Shown one piece after another: positions 8,006-17,000 of a stretch of DNA of 64,000 nucleotides. Source of the DNA: an uncultured bacterium (GTDB lineage: Bacteria; Verrucomicrobiota; Kiritimatiellia; CAIKKV01; CAITUY01); assembly GCA_903908715.1 (NCBI GenBank), contig CAIVSY010000053.1, positions 1-64,000 of the forward strand. The letters run 5' to 3'. The notes beneath the pieces are model-generated. The model was not told where the DNA came from. It saw nothing but the letters and a program-made list of their open reading frames with translations, and made no database searches. The stretch's first letter is position 1; each line of letters begins with the position of its first letter. A program made the translations under genes and the position numbers.

Positions 8006-11000
8006 CTACTCCCCTGCGCCTTCGAGCCAGTCAACGACTACGGGCTTGTTCACCGCCTCATCCATCAGCACCCGCATGGCATCCATCATCGCCTTGGTTT
8101 CGGCAATGCTGTTCAGCAGTTTCGCCACCGTCTGCGGATCCGTCAGCGATCCAGCCTGCAACTCATCCGCGGGCTGTCCGAGCGGCTGCAAGCCACGGGC
8201 CTTGGCCATCTCGTCAATCTTGCTCATGGCATCACGGATGGACTTCACCAGGTCCTCCGTCGTCATGGTCGAGGCAACGCCACGCATCTGCTCTGCTGCA
8301 GCCCCCAGGGCCTGCCGTATCACCGCCAGGTCCTCCAGCGCCTGATTCAGCTGACCCGCCCCGATCCGTTTCTTGACTTCACCGATCGCCGTCGCCGCAT
8401 TCTGCGCCTCGGTACGCGCCGAGGTAGCCTTCTGCAAGGTCTGCTTTGCCGTCCCGCCGACCCCGGTCAGGCCCTGCTCGATCGTCGTCAATTGGCCGAA
8501 CACGGTATCGGCGCCCGCCGGATCCGTCACATACCCGAGCCTTTCCTCGATGCTCGAGAGCATATTGGAACTCATTTCCGCCGCATCCATGATCGCCAGT
8601 TGCAGGTTCGTGCTGGTTGAACCCACCGAGCCCATCGCAGCCGTCAGGGCCGCCAGGCTGTTGCTCAATGTTGCAGTGGAATCCATCAAAGTCGCCATGT
8701 CGGCTGACAAACCTTCGACCTGGGTGGCCACATTCGTCAAGGCCATGATCTCCCCGATCACGCCTGACAACTGCTCAACCTGCGTGCCAAGATTGGTCAA
8801 CCCGCCAAGTTGGCCCAGGGTTGTGGCCAATCCATCCATCCTCTCATTGAAGTTTGTCAGCGGCACCAGAGTGCCCACCACATCCGCCACCTGCTGGATT
8901 TGGACTCCAAGATTTGTAACCACTCCAAGACCCGCGACGGCATCGACCAGCCCGTCCACCTGGGCACCGATATTGGTCAGTGAGCCAAGCTGGCTGATCG
9001 AAGCAACCACATCATTCATGTCATTGGTCATATTGCCCAATTGTGAAACGATAGCCGAGATATCCGACAGCTGGGCCGGCAAGTTGGTCAGGCCAGCCAG
9101 TTGGTTGACCGAGCTTGCAAGGCTTGCCATCTGACCGGAAAGGTTGGTGACTGCAATCACTTGAGTCAACGCGTTGGAAACGCCTGCGAGTTGATCGGTC
9201 ACATTGGTCAATGCACTCAGTTGGCCGACGGCATTGGTCAGATAGTCCACGCGACTGCCCAGGTTGGTCAGGCTCGCAACCTGGCCGATCGCGTTGGTCA
9301 TTACCGCCACCTGATCGCTAAGGTTCGTGATTCCCGCCAGTTTGCCCACCAGATTCGTCACATCCGCCATTTGCGAGGGAAGGTTGGTCAGCCCTGCCAC
9401 TTGGCCGCTGATGTTCGTCAAGCCGCCAAGCTGTCCGATCGTGTTGGTCAGATAATCAATGCGGGCACCCAGGTTTGTCAGGCCGGAAATCTGCCCGATG
9501 GAGTTCGTGATGATGGCCACCTGGCCGCTGATGTTGGTCAGGCCGCTAAGCTGTCCGACTGTGTTGGTCAGATAATCAATGCGGGCACCCAGGTTTGTCA
9601 GGCCGGACACCTGCCCGATGGCATTCGTCATGACCGCCACCTGTTCCGTCAGATTGGTCAGGCCCATGAGGTCTGTGACAACATTGGTCAACCCTGCCAT
9701 TTGCGACGGCAGGTTGGTCAATCCGGAAAGCTGTCCCATCACATTGGAGAGGCTGCCCAACTGCACCGGCATATTGGTCAGGGACGCCAGCATTCCCGGG
9801 ACATTGGTCAGCGAACCCACCTGGGCGGACAGGTTGGTCAATCCCTGCATCGACACCAGGGCATTGGTCACAAAATTGAGCTGTGCTCCCACATTCGTCA
9901 AGCCCGCGATCTGGGCGACCGAGTTCGTCATGGCCGAAACAGCGGAATTGATATTGGTCAAGGCGGCAATCTGGTTAATCACATTCGTGACATAACTCAT
10001 TTGCGACGACACCGTGTTGATCTGGTTCGTGATTCCCGACAGCCGGGCCATACTGTTCGTAAGTGCAGCCATCTGCGGGGTCAGGTTGGTCAACACCCCC
10101 ATCTGTCCCACGACATTGGTCACATAGGCAAGCTGACCGCTCATATTCGTCAAGACCGTGATTTGCCCCACCGCATTGGTCAGGGTGGAAACCACGGGTG
10201 AAATGTTGGTCAGCACCACAACCTGGTCGATTACATTCGTCATATAGTTCATTTGTGACGACATCGTGTTCAACTGGTTAGTGATGCTGGAAAGCCGGGC
10301 CATGCTGTTCGTCAGCGCGGCCATCTGCGGGGTCAGGTTGGTCAACACCCCCATCTGTCCCACGACATTGGTCACATAGTTGAGCTGCGAGCTCATGTTC
10401 GTCAGCACCGTGACCTGGGCGACGGCGGTGGTCATAGCGGCAACCGCCGGATTGATGTTGGTCAGCACCACAATCTGGTTGATCACGTTCGTCATGTAGT
10501 TCATCTGTGACGACATTGTGTTAATGGAGTTCGTAATGGCGGACAGCCGCGCAACCGAACTGGTAACAGCCGCCATCTGCGGGGTCAGGTTCGTAAGGGC
10601 TCCGAGGTTGTCGATTTGGGTGGCCATGTTCGTCAGCGCAATGATCTGGCTCACAGCGCTCGTCATTGCGGCGACCGAGCCGGAAAGGTTTGTGAGTCCT
10701 GCCACCTGGCCGATGTTGTTGGTCAGATACGCGAGCTGTCCGGGCATATTGGACACCGTCAGGTAGATATCATCCACGTCAGCCATAAGAGTGGAAAGGT
10801 TGGTGACCAGCCCGCTGACATTCCGATCCGTATTGGAAGCCACAAGGACAAGGTTCGACATCGAGCGTTCTACTCCGGCGATCTGATTGCTGATCCCGCT
10901 CATGGTTCCGGCAAGATCATCCAATTCCCACGTGGTCACCTTGATTACCATCCGGTCGTTTCCACCGGCGTCGTCACTGCACATGACCACGAAGTCCCCT

Positions 11001-14000
11001 GTGCCCCATGCAGCCGTAAGCAATTCCTCATAAACCCCGCCAGTCAGTTCTCCCATGGTATCAGAGTACACCGGCGCGCCGCCGGAGACCCGCGTGACCG
11101 TGATCGTGACATTCAGAAGGGGCTGGTGTCTGAACAGCACGTTGAAGCTGCTGCCCGCCTTGACCGAGGTCGGCCGCGTCAGGATCCGTGCGGCGGTGCC
11201 CGCCACATCGGACCGCAATTGATCAAGCAATTCCAGTACCGTATTCGAGCTGCCGGGGCCGATGACCCCGAGGGTATTGGTCAGGGTTTCAAGCCGGGCC
11301 AATGCCTGTGTCGAAAGATCACTCACCTTGAGATCCAGGTTGGTTACCCCAGCCAGGATCACGTCCGCTGCATTGGTCAGAGTATCCAGCTTCGCGTTGA
11401 CGCTCTGACGGAAGGCGGCCTGGGCGGTTGCCAAGTCCGTCACGTTGGTATTGACCTGGTTCAGCAGGGCGAGAGCTTCCTGCATTTCACTGCCCTGCGG
11501 GACAGTGAGTTGGAAGGTGACGCCTGCCGTGTAGAGTGTCCCGGAGAACTCGACCTGCACCTTGGCGAAATAGACGCGTCCTTCCGCCATACCTGTCGGC
11601 AGGGTCTGCCAGAAGACTCCATTCAAATCACGGGTGGTCGTCGAGAGGGTCGCGACCAGGGCGCCGGCCGAATCATAGATTGTAACGATACTGCGAGTTG
11701 CCTCTGTCAGGATCCTGCCGCCCTTTTCGATCCAGGACGTGGACCGGAAGACCAGACCGGTTGCATCATAGCTGAAGTTGGCCATAACGCGGAAGTCAGG
11801 GGCCACCTCCGACTGGGTCATCGGCACATCGTTCGTGCGAGAGGGTTCTGAAAGCCAGTTGAAGACCACCTTGTCATAGAAGAACTCGCGGGACCAGATC
11901 GTGTTGAACCTCCCGTACGGATACTCATGCAGGATCAGGTTCGTGGAATTCAGCCCGGACTCCGACCAGCCCGCGCTGTCGACCACGCTCAGGGAGGAGA
12001 GGCTGTTTGTATTGGCCGCATTGTATACGCGCCAGTAGATCCTGTAATAAAGGATGGAGAACAGGGCATCCGTATCGTCGTACGGGCCTTCCACAGCCGC
12101 ATCAAAACGGTTGGTATATGCCGCATCCTGGACCCTGAGCCAAACGATCGGGCTCCTGACATTCGCCACCGTCCACAGGAATTGGCTCAACTGTTCGTGC
12201 CCTCTGTCGGCGATCGGCCCTTCCTCATTGACCTTGACCCAATACTCGGGCCTGCGGGCAAGGTCTGTGCTGTAGTAGAGGTCCACATAGGGGACCCTTC
12301 CGAGTGTCGTCCATTCCACAAAGGTCGGCTTCTGGGAGTAGTACTCCTCTCCTCCGTTCGGTTTGCTGATGGTGATGTTCGGCGACAGGTAGAAGCCCGC
12401 AGAGATATCCGTGATATTGGTATTGTTGTTGTTCGTTACACGGATCTTGGCGGCGCCAAGCCGGGTCGGATCCGAAGGCGTCCAGGACTGGCGAAACACG
12501 CCATTCGTGAAGGTCGGAGTCCCGATGATCTGCACGGAAGTGACAAAGTCGTTCAGCGAGTACTCCACGGTGAAGGATGGAGTCACATTGCCCGCCTTGC
12601 TCCACTCGATCCAGTACGACTTGTTGAGTTTCCAGAAAACCCCTTCCACGGGGCTGACCACTTCAATCGTCGGTTCCGTCACAATGCGGAAAGGCTGGGA
12701 GTACCCCACGGAACCGCCGGAATCGGTCACGCGCACCCTCAGATTCGTGCCGACGGACTCCACGGGAATGACCCAGTCATAGGAGGTTGCCGTGATGTTC
12801 GAGGCGATGGGGAACACCGTATTGTCCGGTCGCACAAGATCCACGGTATTAGTCCCTTCGGTGCCGATGGACAGCCATATGATGCTGTTGGTTTCGCCCA
12901 ACGACCAGATATCCGTGCTCATGGGGCGCAACACCTTGACACCGCGGATGGTGAATGGCGCCGAAATCGCGAAGTCCGTCTGCGTGGCCGACTGGACCTT
13001 GATCCGGCTGGTGGCGGATGGTTCCCGGAAGGATTCTATCACCCAGGTCACTGTGTGCAAGCCGTTGGAGATCGGCACATTCACGGCCACCGGCCGTGCC
13101 GTATCATAGGTGACGCCGTCCTGGGAGTAGTAGACATTCACAAAGGTTCCCGCGCTCGCCGCAAGGAACTGGATCTGGTTGGTGGTCCCGATGGCCCAGT
13201 TATTGTTCGTAGCGGGCGAAAGGATGCGCAAGCCCCGCAGTGTGAAAGTCGGGGAATACGCCACAAACGGAATGGAAGCGTTGGTAACCACCATCTTGAT
13301 GACAGCGTTGATGGTCGGATCGGCTCCGGAATCCACCGACCAGGTTGCCTGCCGCAGGTCCAGCAGGATTGGCAACGGCAGCAACGGTGTTGTTCCATAA
13401 GTTGCGCCGCCATCCGTGGAGAGGAAGAAATCCCCCAGGGCGCCCGGATCAAACCCTGCAGTCAGCCATTGGATGGTTTCATCCGCCCCGATCCGCAGGA
13501 CGGAACCGAGCGAAGGCGCGGTCAGACGCACGCCGCGGAGGGTGAAGTTCGCGCTAAGTCCCGTATAGGTTCCGGACACGGACTCGGTCACAACCTTCAC
13601 CCGGCCCACTTCGGATGGATCCATGTCGAAGGAAGGAGTCCACTCCCGCACGTTGCTGCCCGGGTAACGCTCATCATTGGGAGTCGTGGGCAGGACGGTA
13701 ACCTCGGCGCCGTCATCGGGTGCATACGTGATTTTGACCGAGTCGTTGAGTGTACCGGCCGAATACCAGAGGATGGCGTCGTTTGTAGCCCATCCCATGG
13801 TATACATGGCTCCCGCGGTCGGCTTGGTGGTTTTCAAGCCCGCCACGGTGAAATAGTTATCCGAGACGTCCGCCACATTGGTGAATCCCGGATCGGAAGC
13901 CTGTACGCGAACCCGGCACTGCACGCTGGGAAAATCGGGCGCGTAGTCAAACTGCCTGGAAAGGAGAGGATATCCCGGCCCGCCCACGTTCGTGTAGGTC

Positions 14001-17000
14001 GCGCCATTATTATAAGAGAACTGGATCAAGCAACCTCCGCCGGCGGCCGCATACTCCCAGAGCACATTCGTCATGACCCCCATCTTCCAGATCTCGGTTC
14101 CCAATGTCGGCGCCGTCACCCGGATACCGGAAATGCTGAACCTTTCCGAGATTGCAAACAGGGTGCCGCCTCCGATGGTCGACTCGACCTTGACACGGGT
14201 TGTCTCTCCCGGGATCGCGGGAATCGCCCAGGCGTAACTGTTCACGACAGGGAAGTCGCGGTTTGTGGTGGTCGCCACATAATTCCACGAAGCACCGTCG
14301 TCGATGGAGTAATAGATATTCACGTTCGTGCCCGCGCCGCCCGCGGTCCACTGGATAAAGTTCGTGGTGTTCTGGATCCAGACGTTTGTCGCGGTGGGCT
14401 GTTTGATGTCAATATCCGCCACAGTGAACGGCTGGGACACGCCGGTCACATTCGCATCCTGCCGGGCAACGATGCGAAGCCTTGCGATCGGGCTTGGGTT
14501 CCCGGATGTCACCAGCCAGTCATATCGGTTGGTGCCCACAGTATTCGCCACGCCCTGGGCGACATTGGTCCAGTTAACCCCATCCTCGGCGAAGTAGATA
14601 TCCACGCCGTTCGTACCGGCCCCGGATGACACCCATTCCACGGTCCCCGTGCTTCCGCGCTTCCATGCGGTGACGGAATTTGGGGTGACGAAACCGATAC
14701 CCGCGAGTACATACTCGTTATCCGAGATATCCGGATAACCGCCGAACGGGACGGTGATCCTCATGCGCGCATGCTCCGAGAGCAGGTCGTTGTTCGTGGC
14801 GGGTATTGACCAGAGATAGAGGTTGGTTCCGGACTGGTTGGGGATGTTCTCGTTGTTGATGCGGACCCAATCCGTCGTCGACCCGTTGCGATTGTAGTAC
14901 AGCCAGGCCACGCTACCCATGTTTGTCGGCGACAGCCAGGCGACCGAATCAGTCGTTCCGATATAGAACTTTTCCCCTCCGTTCGGGCGAGTCAGGCGGT
15001 AGCGGTAGGCCAGCTCGAAGAACGAGTCTGACTGGTCCGTGATGCTGGTGTCGGAGGAATCCGTAATGCGGATCAGGCAGTTGCTGCGGGCGGCCGACTG
15101 GTTCTGGCCCGGAGTGGTCCAAACGTACTCCCCGGTGTTCGGGGCATTACTGGTCACGACAGACCAGGAGGTTCCTCCATTATCCGAGAACTGGATGATC
15201 ATGGGGCCGTTCACTACCCCGGCATTGGTCCATGTGATCGTGTGGGGGACGCCGACGAGCCAGGCATTGTCCCCGACCTCCGTGCCGTTGGGCGCCGTCA
15301 CCAGCACACGCCCACGGGAATAGGTCAGCGTGGTGCTGTCCAGGGCCGTCTGGTTCAACCCGTCGGAATTGAGGAACGCCTTGAACTTGAATGTCCCTCC
15401 GGTCTTGGGATAAATCTGGGCAAAGAAGGCCCCGATGTTGTTGCTCACAGTTGAAAGGCTGCTGGCCATATCCCATCCCAGGCCGGTTACATCCTCCCAT
15501 GTTCCGGCGTTCCAGCGGTACCAGTTCACGCCGTTATTTCCGGAAATCTGATACCTTACAGAAGCATCCGTGTTGCTCGCCATCCTGTGCGAGAAGGCGA
15601 GCAGATGGCCGAAGAAATCCTGGCCAAACCCGTCCGCAGGCGCCACCCATGGATTATCCGTGGGATAGCTGGAGATAGCCACCTTGGCCCCTTGCGACCT
15701 CGGCCCCCAGCGGTAATCCTCCGTGGAATAATACAGGCGGTACTGGAAGTTGCTGTTCAATTCGATGATGCCGACAAGATACGCCAGGGTGGATTCCGTG
15801 AAGTATGTGTTGGTCGTCTTGTCGGGGCCGATAAACGGCCCGGGCACATCCCCCGTCCATGAGCGGCACTGCATTCTGGCGGTTGAAATCCCCGCCCGGT
15901 AATGGTCGTTAATCTCCTCGCCATTGCAGGGCCGGGAACGGAAGGCCACCTCGTCGATCCGGCCCGCGAAATCCCCGCTTCCGTTATAGGCGAGCCCGAT
16001 CCTGAAGGAGCCTGTATTGGCAACATCGGCACCGCCCAGGGCCGCCCGTGCCTGCATTACTCCATCCACATAGAGGCGCACCCAGTTGCCGTCATACACA
16101 CCCGCGATGTGGGCCCATTCCCTCATACGAAGGGGAACCGCCGCAGCAACCATCGTGCCATTGACCTGGAAATACGGCAACCCGCCTGCGTCCAATCCCA
16201 GGGTATATCCCGGCGTGCCGCCGTCCCGCTTGTCCACAATCACGCGGCTGAAGACATCACTTGGGTTCACCCAGGCTTCCACGGTAAACGTCAGGGTCTC
16301 CAGTGTCTCGTCATCTGCCACTTCAATCATCCGGTCTGAAGTCCCGTCAAAGGCCATGCAGGCCCCGAAGCGGCCGCTATTGGTCAACAGGGCGCCGCTG
16401 ACCGTTCCGTGATTGAGCTGAAGGCTCGAATCCAGTGTTGTGGTCCCGTTGGTCGTCGAATCCAGGTGCCACAGGCCGGACAGATCCGCGCCGTCGGCCA
16501 CCTGAGCCTTGCCGCAAGGCGTGTCGAGCCCCCACTTCATGAACTCCCAGATTGTCTTCTGCTTGCCGTCGAATACCGGACTGGTGTAACGACCTGCCGC
16601 AAGGCTGTTCGCCCCTGCGCCCGAGTAGGCGCCGATCTCCACCTCGCCGATAGCCCGGCTGAAAATGAACACCTCGTCCATTGCGCCCTTGAAATAGTAG
16701 TCCTGAGTCCCGTGTTTTCCCAGGTAAGCCTCACCCGTACCCACTCCGCCGTAGCCGGCTCCGAGGTCCAGCATCCCCTGGAGCGCGCCATCCACATAGA
16801 ACATCAACTGCCGGCCCTGTCGCACGCCGACCGCATGATGCCACGCTCCATCCGACAACGACATCAGAGGACGGCTGGCAATGGCCCTCTGGCCGCCGCC
16901 GTTCTTGACCACAAAGGCCATCCGCCCCGCCACCCCGACTACCCCGCCCGTGCTGTTGCACTCGATCGCGAAATAATCCCCGGCATTATAAGAGGAGACC

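Larger units (their letters stand above)
8740..10790 (-). repeat. Coding tandem repeat, 30-bp/10-aa unit [LIVM]TNxxxQ[LIVM]xx, often paired as 60 bp
   Basis: 'ttggtca/tcgtca' recurs with a 60-bp phase, visible because successive 60-base lines from about 9301 to 9961 end in gtca; translation gives LTNLSGQVAGLTNLPSQMADVTNLVGKLAGITN... Confidence 0.9.

Noticed and set aside
9100-10790. 60-bp phased repeats resembling a CRISPR array
   Set aside because: Periodicity lies within an open reading frame, units are degenerate throughout with no constant repeat/unique spacer division, and no cas genes are present.
11927-14629. 900-aa plus-strand ORF (with others at 9101..10201, 10616..11851, 16409..17632) opposite the giant gene
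   Set aside because: Antisense to a well-supported coding frame with recognisable domains; composition (His/Arg/Gly-rich, no family motifs) is what the complement of a GC-biased repetitive gene produces.
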